From NCBI GenBank assembly GCA_026770575.1, contig MU657348.1, positions 60,458 to 78,777 on the forward strand: a stretch of 18,320 nt of DNA, given 5' to 3'. Position 1 is the first letter of the stretch, and every line of letters starts with the position of its first letter. The notes under the pieces were generated by a model. That model ran no database searches and was not told where the DNA came from. It worked only from the letters and a program-made list of their open reading frames with translations. The position numbers and the translations under genes were made by a program. The stretch comes from Pelagophyceae sp. CCMP2097 (taxonomy: Eukaryota > Sar > Pelagophyceae). Of this stretch, positions 1-8,278 are shown piece by piece.

Positions 1-20
1 AGACAAACAGACAGACAGAC
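1..20. repeat. AGAC-type tetranucleotide microsatellite
   Basis: A short run of agac/caga units at the window edge. It may continue to the left. It reads openly into the collagen-like frame that follows, so it could be low-complexity coding sequence. Confidence 0.4.
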
Positions 21-212
21 ATAATTGCCCCTGGTAATCCTTCAATCAAAGGACCCGAAGGGCCCTTGCCGTAAACTGACGTTGAATAAACGGCAAGGAC
101 CCTTCGGGTCCTCAATAAGACGAAACTCAGAGAACTTGAAGCAAAGTTACAAGATATATCTCGGGATATTCATTTTCGTAGTGAAGCCGGAAAAATAGTC
201 GCGAGTGGTTGA
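21..212 (+). pseudogene. 3' remnant of a collagen-like / coiled-coil fibre gene
   Basis: Two reading frames together give the tail of a fibre-like protein. Positions 30-71 read PGNPSIKGPEGPLP, an imperfect collagen-type Gly-X-Y stretch, ended by TAA at 72-74. A second frame (111-212) reads LNKTKLRELEAKLQDISRDI and then continues to a TGA at 210-212. The heptad-like spacing of Leu and Ile suggests a short coiled coil, as at the C-terminus of many trimeric viral fibres. The two frames are separated by an inverted repeat. The 5' part lies outside the window. The fibre role is inferred from these patterns and from the fibre genes immediately downstream. Confidence 0.45.
50..112. repeat. Inverted repeat with 23-nt arms
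   Basis: Arms at 50-72 and 90-112 pair at 22 of 23 positions around a 17-nt spacer, and are far more GC-rich than their surroundings. The left arm lies in the collagen-like frame and the right arm would also read as Gly/Pro-rich. It could be an inverted duplication of collagen-coding DNA, a hairpin terminator or a small mobile palindrome. Confidence 0.8.
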
Positions 213-373
213 TCACGACTTTTTAAATTCTCACTGATAGATTCCTTAAATTATACAATAAAAATCCTGAGAATTTTTTTTTGAACCACCAACTCATCCG
301 GTACAAACGATTGGAGTAAACGTACCAATGATCCCATTCGTTTAAACAAAATAAAAATATAATTCTTTATTAT
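213..373. other. AT-rich intergenic leader of the fibre gene
   Basis: No reading frame of note. The stretch ends in a very AT-rich leader running into TTATTATATGG at the fibre start codon. The same TATATGG start context recurs at several other genes of the element. Confidence 0.4.
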
Positions 374-1063
374 ATGGAAAGTATATATGATCTCAAAACA
401 TCGAATTTAATTGATAAAGTTGTTTATATACAAGATGTTTCAATAAATGGATAAAATCTTTATAATAGAAAAAAAGATGAATCGATAACATTTAAAAAAA
501 AATCCCGAGCCTGTTGAATTTATAAAAAAAATTGCCTTTAATAATCAAAATTTAAACATTATAAATAATAACCAGAATGAATTGAATATCAAAATCCCAA
601 TAACAAATATAATTGATTTTGGAGAAGTTGGTGATATTTTAATTTAAAAAAAAACTCTCCAATTTGTTAATTTAAGAAATAAACCCGGCGTAAAAGGCGA
701 TAAAGGTGATACAGGCGATGTTGGTCAGCGTGGTTTAATGGGCATTCCAGGTTCAATTGGTCCTATCTCGTTAGTCCCAGGTCCTTCCGGTCCTATCTCT
801 CTAATACCAGGTCAACGCGGAGGCGATGGTTCAGTCGGAAAAGACGGTAAAGACGGTTCAGACGGTGTCGGTCAAGACGGTAAAGACGAAAAAAAACGGT
901 TAGACGCGCCTTTTTATACAGTTAAAAATCTCATTGTTCTAAATAATTCAACTCAATTCTCGTTAAATTATAACGATACTTTAGCGATTGATACCAGTGG
1001 AAAACTCGGCGTAATTTACCCCCTGATCAAAATACGACTTACACAAGTTCTTCGGGAATCACT

Positions 1064-1878
1064 CAATCTGGGACGAATTTTTCTTTGACCAATATACCCT
1101 ACACAAAGATTGAAACCGATAACATTATCATAGATTCAAGAAAACTTAAATTAAATTCCGGACTTGTCAGGGATGTCTCTTATAATCTACTTATTGATTT
1201 TAATAGTTCCCTGAGTATAGTAGCAGGACAATTAAATGTGAATTTTCCTATCGATAACGACACTACAGACACAGGCGGAACAAATTTTTCAATTTCTGGG
1301 GCAAATGTGATATTTTCAGTGGATACTTAATTCACAGGGGGCACAAATGTTTCAACTTCTGGGACAAATTTGATAAATTCAGTGGATACTAAGTACACAG
1401 GGGGCACAATTGTTTCAATTTCTGGGACAAATGTGATATCTTCATTGGATACTAAATACACAGGGGGCACAAATATTCAATTTCTGGGACAAATGCAATA
1501 AGTTCAGTGGATACTAAATACACGGTTACTGGGACTGGAATTTCATTAATTTCAAACGCAATCAGGAACACGTTGCCGAATGTGACTACAACATTCACAG
1601 CAACAGGAGCATCGTCGATTTCTGGCACATATCCAAATTTTATAGTGAATACACCATTATCTGCTTCAGGCGGAATCAATCAATCTGGGACGAATTTTTC
1701 TCTGACAAATATACCCTACACAAAAATAGAAACCGATAACGTTATCACAGATTCAAGAAAACTTAAATTAAATTCCGGACTTGTCAGGGATGTCTCTTAT
1801 AATCTACAAATTGATTTTAAATAGTTCTCTTAGTATAGAAGCAGGTAAATTGAATGTGAATTTTCCTATAGATAACGT
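1064..1878 (+). repeat. Duplicated fibre shaft module (1064-1260 and 1681-1878)
   Basis: The two copies lie 617-618 bp apart and run from 'caatctgggacgaattttt' to 'gataacg'. A core of about 57 nt (1133-1189 in copy one) is identical. Copy two has one extra A near 1820, which puts its frame out and creates a stop. The high identity in non-functional DNA suggests a late duplication or conversion between modules. Confidence 0.8.
1268..1518 (+). repeat. 63-bp tandem repeat, about four copies
   Basis: Consecutive copies start near 1268, 1331, 1394 and 1457, at exactly 63-bp spacing. Each encodes 21 residues of the form YTGGTNVSISGTNVISSVDTK. Copy one ends in a TAA at 1328-1330 and copy four has small deletions that shift the frame. 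The unit length is a multiple of three, so copy-number change would once have lengthened the fibre shaft in frame. Confidence 0.85.
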
Positions 1879-1963
1879 CACATCTTATAATGTAAATGAA
1901 AGCACTGCTTTGTCTATGAGTGGTACGACAATAGGACTTCGCTATAATCCAGTATGCGCGTAA

Positions 1964-2253
1964 ATTTAGCATCTCAATTGGAAACTATTCCATTCAAGTT
2001 TTCCCCAAATTTCACGACAACCCCGATAATTTACAATGAAAAATTCAACCCATTGCTCAAAGAATTTGATCTCCAATAACGGAAGGATGATAATGATTTA
2101 AGTTTGAGTAAAAGCGGAGCATTACAATAAAGAGCACCCAAAACAGTATCGACTTTATAATCTGGACTGTCTGTATTAATTGATACAGACTCAAACAGCA
2201 TTCAATTAAATTAATTAATCAACTCAATATTAGGATACGATTTAAATGGTGCA
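1964..2253 (+). pseudogene. Decayed linker of the fibre region
   Basis: No frame stays open for long. Short stretches in different frames resemble the flanking shaft modules, such as the repeated 'actcaattaa/aatta' coding for Ser/Ile/Asn-rich segments. It is best read as broken fibre sequence between 1963 and the next open part at 2254. Confidence 0.35.
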
Positions 2254-2798
2254 TTGACGATTTTGTCAGATTATATATACACAGCGGCAACTTCGAACAT
2301 TATCATAATTAAAACATTGAGAACGATTTACTCAATTAATACCGAATACACAAGTGATGGAGGTATTCACCTCCAAGGTAATAATTTTTCATTGATAAAT
2401 ATCCCATACACTAAAAGAGAGTCAACAAATTTAATAAATTCTTATGTTTTAATTGAAACTAATAGAGCAGTTGTAGCCGAGATTTTAATAGATTCTAAAT
2501 TTTCAATAGCATCCATTCAACTCAATTCATCGGAGATGAGGTTCGGAAACACTACACAAAACAGTAATGAATTATCTGGAGATTATACACTTTCCGAGCC
2601 AAATTCTGGCTATAAACTAGTAAGTAACAGTGTTTATGGTTTTAAATTTTCTAATTGTATGTGGTTTGACAAACAATTTCCCAACGAGTTCGATTTTTCT
2701 TGCCGATTAACGAGCGCGTTAACGAACAACTTGCTTGGATTTGCTACAACTTCGCCAGACGTTTTATGTAAAGACAAAGTAAGTGATATAGAAACAAT

Positions 2799-3228
2799 CA
2801 TTTGGAAGACCTCATATGACACTATTATGATAAATAGAGCAAGTTTGTACTATCCGAATTAAATTACAGTTTTAAGTTATGAAACGTTAATTGATACACA
2901 TACATCAAGCAGCAATACACAATCGGGAACGGCAATTAGATATTAACTCATTGTACAAAACGGACAATTTTGTTAATTTGTCAATGATTTTATTAGAGCG
3001 ACTGGAAAATATACATTTGGAAGTCTTCATATGACACGATTATGATAAATCGAGCAAGTTTGTACTATCCGAATTAAATTACTGATTTAAGTTATGACCC
3101 GTTAATTGATACACATACATCAAGCAGCATTACACAATCGGGAACGGTAATTAGATATAAACTCATTGAACAAAACGGACAATTTAGTTCATTTGTCAAT
3201 GAATTTATAAGAGCGACTGGAAAACCTT
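2799..3228 (+). repeat. 215-bp tandem direct duplication
   Basis: Unit one (2799-3013) and unit two (3014-3228) align end to end at a constant offset of 215 bp with only scattered substitutions. Both begin 'catttggaag' and end in 'gagcgactggaaaa'. The unit is not a multiple of three, so the duplication itself breaks the reading frame. Confidence 0.88.
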
Positions 3229-3536
3229 GGTATTTTTTTGTTCATACAAATGCAGGGAACGCGAACGCTGTTAATAATATAATTTTTAAAAATCTAAATT
3301 TAATAAACTCGATGAATTTTATTCTTATAAAATTAAACTTGATTTATATTAAAACCATTTATTTACAAAAAAATAGCATTAATTTGGACTACGACAACAC
3401 ACTCGTTTCAAAAAATAACCAATTAAGCGTAAGATTTTACGAGACCGACTTCGAGAAATTATTACGATTGAAACCCCCTCTCATGTTTTTTCTGCACATA
3501 CCTATGATGGAACAAATACCGTACTCGATATTATAG
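2863..3536 (+). pseudogene. Fibre fragment, globular (knob-like?) portion
   Basis: This continues the fibre gene beyond the stop at 2860-2862 in shifted frames. The second duplicate reads more cleanly than the first, giving LIDTHTSSS, then RYKLIEQNGQFSSFVNEFI and GKPWYFFVHTNAGNANAVNN up to about 3280. The composition is unlike the repetitive shaft and could be a folded tip domain. From 3312 the open stretch resumes shaft-like sequence (INLDYDNTLVSKNNQLSVRF) ending at 3536. No family is recognised. Placement in the fibre is inferred from continuity and from the shared LDYDNTL motif. Confidence 0.45.
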
Positions 3537-4127
3537 ATCTAACACGAACCACTTCGATTTAAGGGACAATCCCCACCAAGGAAGTAAGTCTTAGTTTTAT
3601 TTCTGGAACAGTCGATGTTTTAAAGGAAGTACAATTAACAAAATTCTTGTTTAATGTGAATGTACCGACAATTTTATTTTTATTTTTTCGATAACTCGAT
3701 ATGAGAACACGGACACAACGAAACAACGCAGGCTTTTAGTGAGTAGATTAGGTTCTCAAATTTATAGTGGACATCATGGGCAAAAAAAGGGCGTTGCCGG
3801 TATTTTATGGACAAATGTAACGCCATTTGCAAGTGATGGAGATGCGAATCTGTTATGTAACATGGCTATCACAAATTCTGGAAGCGTTTCAATTGGAAAT
3901 AATTTACTAAGTCAAAACGAGAACAGAGGAAGTGTTTTAAAACAATGGCAATCGCTACAACTACAACAATGTGTATAAACGACTGGACTGGCAACGGAAC
4001 AGAATCGTCAGATTTCGTATTTTCTAAATTATTTGTTTGTCAAAATCTTACTTCAGCCGAGATGAAACTTATTAGTACAGTTTTCAAACATATTGTGAAA
4101 CTGGTGTTTTCGATAAAGCAACAATAA
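3537..4127 (+). pseudogene. Fibre-like gene fragment
   Basis: Broken coding sequence in at least three frames. The frame around 3500 reads HTYDGTNTVLDIIDLTRTTS and continues past a stop into GTIPTKEVSLSFISGTVDVL. Another open stretch (3739-3978) reads LGSQIYSGHHGQKKGVAGI and later FASDGDANLLCNMAITNSGS. A third runs 3945-4127 to a TAA. It resembles the C-terminal part of a fibre or similar surface protein, lying between shaft-bearing segments. No family is recognised. Confidence 0.4.
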
Positions 4128-4475
4128 ATGCGTTTGGTGCTACTGGCCCCCCCCGGCTCTCCCGGCCTGACAAGCGCGACAGGCGCTACTATTTATTACA
4201 CAGCCGGAGCGGGCTTATCTTTAACTGGCACTACATTCAGCAATACCCTGCCGGATCAAATTATTGGTCTTACCGCCAGTGGGGCATCATCGGTTACGGG
4301 AACGTATCCAATTTTTAATATATCTTCGAATGATACGACTTACGACTGCACTGGGGTAGTGATTTCTTTGACTGGAACAACATTCAAAAATACTCTGCCG
4401 GATCAAATAGTCAAACTAACCGCCAGCGGGGCATCATCGGTTACGGGTCTCTATCCTAATTTTAATATCCAATAA
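4128..4475 (+). pseudogene. Tail-fibre-type repeat segment with short collagen-like start
   Basis: An open stretch of 115 codons holding two copies of a repeat familiar from phage and giant-virus tail fibres: AGAGLSLTGTTFSNTLPDQI, GASSVTGTYPIF, then a second NTLPDQI and GASSVTGLYPNF. Just upstream the frame reads ATINAFGATGPP. After a run of eight C (4147-4154) the continuation PGSPGLTSATGAT is in a different frame, so a slip in the C run probably split a longer gene. The stop is TAA at 4473-4475. After it, NDTVYRAGAGISI continues the same repeat, so that stop is probably also secondary. GC content is higher here than in the rest of the element. Confidence 0.6.
4200..4475 (+). repeat. 147-bp tandem repeat, two copies
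   Basis: The word 'ccggatcaaa' recurs at 4251 and 4398, giving a 147-bp period (49 codons). The second unit is cut by the stop at 4475 and a divergent partial third unit begins just after. This is the DNA form of the GTTFxNTLPDQI...ASGASSVTGxYP fibre module. Confidence 0.8.
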
Positions 4476-5100
4476 AATGATACTGTATACCGTGCTGGGG
4501 CAGGCATATCTATTTTATCCAATGTCATCTCAACAAATCATTTAAAAAACTATTGATCGGGAAACAACTGGTTTTATTGTAAAAGACACAACCACGGCTC
4601 GAACAATTGCGCGTCAAATTTAGTGAAGAATTTATTATCAAAAACTCGGTTGTTAATGAAACCGAAATAAAATAAACCAATCCTTTTTGATGTCAACTGT
4701 ATCGCACACGCACGAGTAAATGGTTTCAATGGATTATCTCCGGATTCATATGGGGTTGTTTCGAGACGGCAAAGTAGAGGCGCTTATTTAATTCAATTTT
4801 ATCCGTGGTGTAACTATCTTAATAAAACAATTCAATCAATATTTTCTTGGGCAAATGCTGGAATGATCCTCATCGATGAATACACAACCTGGAACGGAAA
4901 CGGTGCAAGTACTTATGGTTAAATGGTTAACATACGCGCGGGTAACAATGAATTGTTCGATTCCCCGTTTTTTTAATGTATTTTGTCTCAAGCAAGAACA
5001 GATATTATTATTGCCTGCGAGGTTGTTTCCAAATGATCCTATTTTACAGGATGAAGCAAGAAGTAACTGTATCCAAAAATCACCCAAAAAGTTGTTATAA
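4476..5100 (+). pseudogene. Fibre C-terminal fragment
   Basis: Continues the fibre repeats out of frame (RAGAGISILSNVIS), then becomes non-repetitive. The clearest frame, about 4690-4920, reads HARVNGFNGLSPDSYGVVSR, YLIQFYPWCNYLNKTIQSIF and ILIDEYTTWNGNGASTYG before a stop. The final open stretch, 4876-5100 in another frame, ends at TAA. The aromatic, Gly/Asn-rich composition suits a receptor-binding tip, but no family is recognised. Convergent with the small minus-strand gene that ends at 5171. Confidence 0.4.
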
Positions 5101-5170
5101 CAAGGACTTCACGATATAAAAAGAGACTTAACTGGAAGATAACTCAATTATTCTATTTTTATTTTAATTT

Positions 5171-5383
5171 TTATTTTTCTTCATCGTTTTCAAGAACATT
5201 CTGAATAAATTCATCTTTAATTGAAACGCTATCGATTTTAATACAACCAATCTCACAGTGGGAGATTCTCGTGGGTAAGCATGTTTTAAGATGGCGAAAA
5301 TAACAAAGTCCGAAAACGCCTATTAAAGAAAAAATTATTAAGGAATTTTCGGCATCCGACTCTTTATTAAAATCGAACACCAT
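5171..5383 (-). CDS. Small single-pass membrane protein, 70 aa
   Basis: One of the few uninterrupted frames in the element. The ATG at 5383 sits in an ATTTATATGG context like other starts here. The N-terminus is acidic (FNKESDAEN) and is followed by one hydrophobic segment, residues about 14-29 (SLIIFSLIGVFGLCYF), then a basic and Cys-containing region and an acidic end (NVLENDEEK). It would be a short type I or II membrane protein, perhaps a virion membrane or host-manipulation protein, but no family is recognised. It diverges from the basic ORF at 5402 with 18 bp between the two start codons, implying a shared promoter. It could also be open by chance. Confidence 0.5.
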   Translation of the reverse strand: MVFDFNKESDAENSLIIFSLIGVFGLCYFRHLKTCLPTRISHCEIGCIKIDSVSIKDEFIQNVLENDEEK

Positions 5384-5401
5384 ATAAATATTTAATTAAT
5401 A
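5384..5401. promoter_or_regulatory. Divergent AT-only promoter spacer
   Basis: An 18-bp, almost entirely A/T spacer (ataaatatttaattaata) between the start codons of the minus-strand membrane protein and the plus-strand basic peptide. It offers TATA-like sequence on both strands. Inferred from position only. Confidence 0.3.
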
Positions 5402-5521
5402 ATGTATGTTGGACATTCTTTTAATAAATATGAAATTAAAAAGAAATTAAACCTAACCAAAAAAGTAAGATTTACAAAATATAAAAATTTGATATTTTAT
5501 GCTTTCAAACCTAAAAAATAA
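5402..5521 (+). CDS. Small basic peptide, 39 aa
   Basis: An intact frame from ATG (5402, context AATAATG) to TAA (5519-5521), reading MYVGHSFNKYEIKKKLNLTK and then VRFTKYKNLIFYAFKPKK. About a third of the residues are Lys or Arg and none is Asp, so the peptide is strongly basic and could bind nucleic acid, like the small core peptides of some DNA viruses. It is divergent from the membrane protein gene. It is short enough to arise by chance, but its position straight after a shared AT-rich spacer and its lack of breaks support it. Confidence 0.4.
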   Translation: MYVGHSFNKYEIKKKLNLTKKVRFTKYKNLIFYAFKPKK

Positions 5522-5602
5522 ATTGAAATGAGCCGATTTGCATTTTCCACAGCATGTACAATGGAATAATTAAAACAACCGACCTTATTTTTTTAAAGAT
5601 TT

Positions 5603-6305
5603 GTGAGTAAAACCATTGTAAATATTCAATTATCGAGCGGCGATGCTATTCGAAATGAAACTGATAAAACATACTTTTTTCGATTTGTCGGAGACAAATC
5701 TTTTAAAAGGCAATACTTGCTATGTTGAAGTTTCTGATTTTCAAGGAATGAATTCAATACATAACATTTAAAAAAGATGGAAAGGAATATACCACGAAAT
5801 TGGGAGAAGGCTATAATAACACAACGGATATTTTTGAGACATTAAAGTCTTTTTTCAAAAATAAACACAAAATTTAGGTAACATTGGATAGAAAAATATT
5901 TAAATAAAGTATATCCAGTCAATATATTTTCGAGTTATCTGGTTCGTTTATGGAATTCTTAAACATGACAAAAATTGTCGGTAATCATATTTATGAGATG
6001 AAGTTTGACTCTGTTGTTGATGTTTTTAAAAACATCAAAATTTACACATCATTTTTTGTTGATATGAAAACGGGAATAACACGCTTTATATGGAAAATCG
6101 TTTTGCGAAAATACCGGTTCGCTGTAGTTTCGGACAGTATATAATATTCGAAAACTCTGCGAAAAAACGAAACGGAATTTTTGACAAAATAATCGACTCT
6201 TTAAAAATGAAGGTTTTAAATGACAACGACGACGATGTTCAAACAAGTACCTCATTGACGATGACAGTAAAATTGACGATAAAAGAAAGCGAAGAGATTA
6301 AATAG
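5603..6305 (+). pseudogene. Probable minor structural (capsid-associated) protein
   Basis: A gene of about 230 codons in several frames. It appears to begin at 5603 with GTG AGT AAA, where an ATG may have mutated, giving SKTIVNIQLSSGDAIRNETD. After a shift it reads YFFDLSETNLLKGNTCYVEV, then FKKDGKEYTTKLGEGYNN and TDIFETLKSFFKNKHKI. The open stretch 5950-6144 follows (MEFLNMTKIVGNHIYEMKFD), then 6090-6305 in a third frame, ending KMKVLNDNDDDVQTSTSL and a TAG. The regular alternation of short hydrophobic and polar residues suggests a beta-sandwich. Its place upstream of the capsid gene fits a penton or other minor virion protein of Polinton-like viruses. No family motif was recognised, so the role is inference from context. 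Confidence 0.45.
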
Positions 6306-6550
6306 ACGGAGTTGGATGCTTAAATAGTCTATAAAAAATTAAGGCTACGATTCGGTGTTATCCGATTGTGAATAATAATGTGAGTATTTTTAAAGTTCTC
6401 GCGATTTATAAAAGAAAGATTTATAATTTTCAAAAAGGCTTTTAAATACAACAATGTTTATTCATTTACAGAGAAAGAGTTGAAACGAATGTTTATTAAT
6501 AAAATAAAAATAAAAAAACAACTTGATAATTTTAATTTATTATATATATA
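6306..6550. other. Intergenic stretch with a short Lys/Phe-rich frame
   Basis: No start-to-stop gene. One frame (about 6384-6548) stays open and reads SRFIKERFIIFKKAF and FTEKELKRMFINKIKIKKQL, but has no ATG near its start. It may be a gene remnant or AT-rich chance. The end is an alternating TA run leading into the next gene. Confidence 0.3.
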
Positions 6551-6887
6551 ATAGGCTACCGACAACTCGCAAGAAAATCGAATCGTCAGGCGCGTTCGCA
6601 TTGGACATAAAAGTGCTTATATTGCGAGAGTTAAAGGACGAAAAGCGCCATCGATAATTATTAATACAGGCTCTGCGCTCGCAACTCTCGGTAAGGTTGG
6701 AGGGGCAGCAAGCGGAGTCATCGCTATGACCGGAAATGCTGTAATCGCTCTCCCTCTGCTTGCGGCATCTGAGGCCCTTAAATATACAGGCAAAGGGGTT
6801 AGCGGTGTGGATAACGCAGCATATGATTTAAACAATGAAGATTATATGCAATCCGTAAATACTATAGAAAAGACAGTAATTAATTAA
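6551..6887 (+). pseudogene. Gly/Ala-rich hydrophobic protein, start codon disrupted
   Basis: A clean frame of about 110 codons from 6555 to TAA at 6885-6887. It reads ATDNSQENRIVRRVRIGHKS, then a basic stretch (IARVKGRKAPS), then a long hydrophobic Gly/Ala-rich region (about residues 38-80) containing INTGSALATLGKVGGAASGV and ALPLLAASEALKYTG, and a polar end (NAAYDLNNEDYMQSVN). The only defect is at the start: where the TATATGG context predicts ATG, the sequence reads ATAGG, consistent with one extra A. The basic head and amphipathic or hydrophobic middle suggest a membrane-active or membrane-embedded virion protein, comparable in character, not in proven homology, to lytic minor proteins of other DNA viruses. 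The surrounding genes are all virion-related. Confidence 0.55.
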
Positions 6888-6945
6888 AAAAAGGATTTAA
6901 AAAAATGATAAAAAATACAATAAATCACTTTTATTAATTTAATAT

Positions 6946-7340
6946 ATGGATAATTGAATTGAAAGCATTTATGTTTCATTCCCTTTTAATGGAGTTAACA
7001 AAGAAGATTATGAATTCTCAATAGTCGAGGATACGTTTCCCTTACTCAGTATACAGCAATTTATTAAAATTCGGTCGTTAAATTGAAGGTGAACTCGAAT
7101 GCTTTTGAAGCTCTTAGTGTTAAATATATATTCACGCGATAATATAAAAATGTAGAAATAAATTACAAATTTTTACTAATTACTCTCATCAAAGATGGAA
7201 TCAATTTACCTAACACTCCATTTAATTTAATAGATACTCTGCCAAAAGATTTAATATTTTCCTTACATTCGATCGATTTGGTGGAAGACTCCCCTTTTCA
7301 AGCATGTCTTATAATTGAGTTTTCATATTATCATAGTTGA
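6946..7340 (+). pseudogene. Unrecognised virion-region protein, about 130 aa
   Basis: Starts at ATG 6946 in the AATATATGG context. An in-frame TGA at codon 4 and a frameshift near 7085 break it. The first part reads IESIYVSFPFNGVNKEDYEF and IVEDTFPLLSIQQFIKI. The second reads VNSNAFEALSVKYIFTR, then another stop, then INYKFLLITLIKDGINLPNT and SLHSIDLVEDSPFQACLIIE, ending at TGA 7338-7340. Beta-strand-like alternation and position just before the capsid gene fit a small capsid or cement protein. No family was recognised. Confidence 0.4.
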
Positions 7341-7379
7341 AAATTGACATATGTGCATGTTTCTAAATTTCTAAAATTC

Positions 7380-7443
7380 TAAGTTTTTAAATAAAATAAA
7401 TAAAATAAATTAATTAATTAAAATTAAAAAAATACATTAAATA
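7380..7443 (+). promoter_or_regulatory. AT-rich leader and probable promoter of the capsid gene
   Basis: Sixty-four bases made almost only of A and T, with repeated 'aaataaaataaat' and 'attaattaatt' words, ending in TAAATAATG at the start codon. It is the most extreme AT leader in the window and precedes the most likely highly expressed gene. Function is inferred from position. Confidence 0.35.
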
Positions 7444-8256
7444 ATGTCAGGAATATCCGATCGATTCAAGGCAATTGACAAATCACGCAGTGCCCCTGCT
7501 CGTCTAGTATATCACAAAAATGTTCCTACCAGCGGTTCGAGTTTCAAAGGCGGAGAGACGTGTCGTATCAAATTACCAGCTTATAAAATAGCCAGTTATG
7601 TTGACATTAATGCTTCCTTTTTTGCGGCAGATGTTAAAATATCCGCCGAAAACGCAAGAATGTCGCCATTGGATCAAGTGGATTTTCAGATCATCGCATC
7701 TCATAATGGCATTTTAAAATATTTAGCTGTTAATACCACATCATTTGTTTCTACAATCCCCTTGGGCGCGTCCCACGTCTTCAATTTGGGCGCGTCAATG
7801 AGTTCAGTCAATTCCATCAACATCGTGGTATCAAAGCAATTAACTAGGTGAACTCACCAATGGCAGAATTTCGAAAAAATAAATTGTTAAAATGACTTTG
7901 ATGATAGACGGTATTCCGGTTATGATCAGTGGGGGTATTAACTAAGTCCTCGGCGATTTAAAAAAAAAATTGCACGAATCGCTCCTTACCACCTTTCTGA
8001 TTTAGCAATTTATGGTAATGAAACGCTTGCTGAATACGGAGCGAGATCTTTTATAGTGTCAATAGATTGCGAGAGTATGATTGGCAAGAGCGACGCTTTA
8101 CGATCCAAGATGAACATAAGATAGTGTATCTCCACAATTGAAGTTGAATTTTCTCAACCCACAACTGAAATCCTTTCCATGACAGCATTTAAAAATTTTG
8201 ATGCATACATATCTTTGGACTGTACAACCACTTGCTCATTTGAACTGTCTATTTAA
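7444..8256 (+). pseudogene. Probable double-jelly-roll major capsid protein, shortened and broken
   Basis: The first 135 codons are open: MSGISDRFKAIDKSRSAPAR, then SFKGGETCRIKLPAYKIASY and VDINASFFAADVKIS. That resembles the opening strands of Polinton-like virus capsid proteins, where a polar stretch, a LP motif and a YxD-type strand come in this order. From 7852 the frame is scrambled by small indels, including one at an A run near 7960. A last frame, 7942-8256, has one in-frame TAG at 8122. It reads LAEYGARSFIVSIDCESMIG, then ISTIEVEFSQPTTEILSMTA and NFDAYISLD. This recalls the C-terminal strands of such capsids (GxFxxxxDxE, then TxxxxxF, then a final YxxxLxxD strand). Total length is about 270 codons against some 500-650 usual for the family, so the middle is probably deleted. 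A single-jelly-roll minor capsid protein is the alternative. Confidence 0.5.
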
Positions 8257-8278
8257 AATTAAAAAAATTGTTATATAT

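Larger units (their letters stand above)
374..2862 (+). pseudogene. Collagen-like, repeat-rich fibre gene (broken)
   Basis: Probable receptor-binding fibre or appendage protein of the virus particle. The start at 374 is an ATG in the TATATGG context, reading MESIYDLKTSNLIDKVVYIQ before the first stop. After frameshifts, positions 684-890 encode Gly-X-Y repeats (GVKGDKGDTGDVGQRG and later GKDGKDGSDG). Shaft modules follow with recurring patterns: TQSGTNFSLTNIPYTKIETDN, TGTGISL and GASSISGTYPNF. The last type is common in phage and giant-virus tail fibres. A sandwich of the form LxYDxTLxIxxGxLxV appears at about 960, 1195 and 1820. Open stretches are 738-1088, 1085-1330, 1507-1824, 1781-1963 and 2254-2862. 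At least four frameshifts and several stops separate them. Whether this was one long gene or two cannot be decided. Attachment is inferred from architecture only. Confidence 0.65.

Noticed and set aside
1452..1679. Minus-strand open frame over the fibre region
   Set aside because: Its sequence mirrors the repetitive plus-strand fibre modules and it has no motif of its own.
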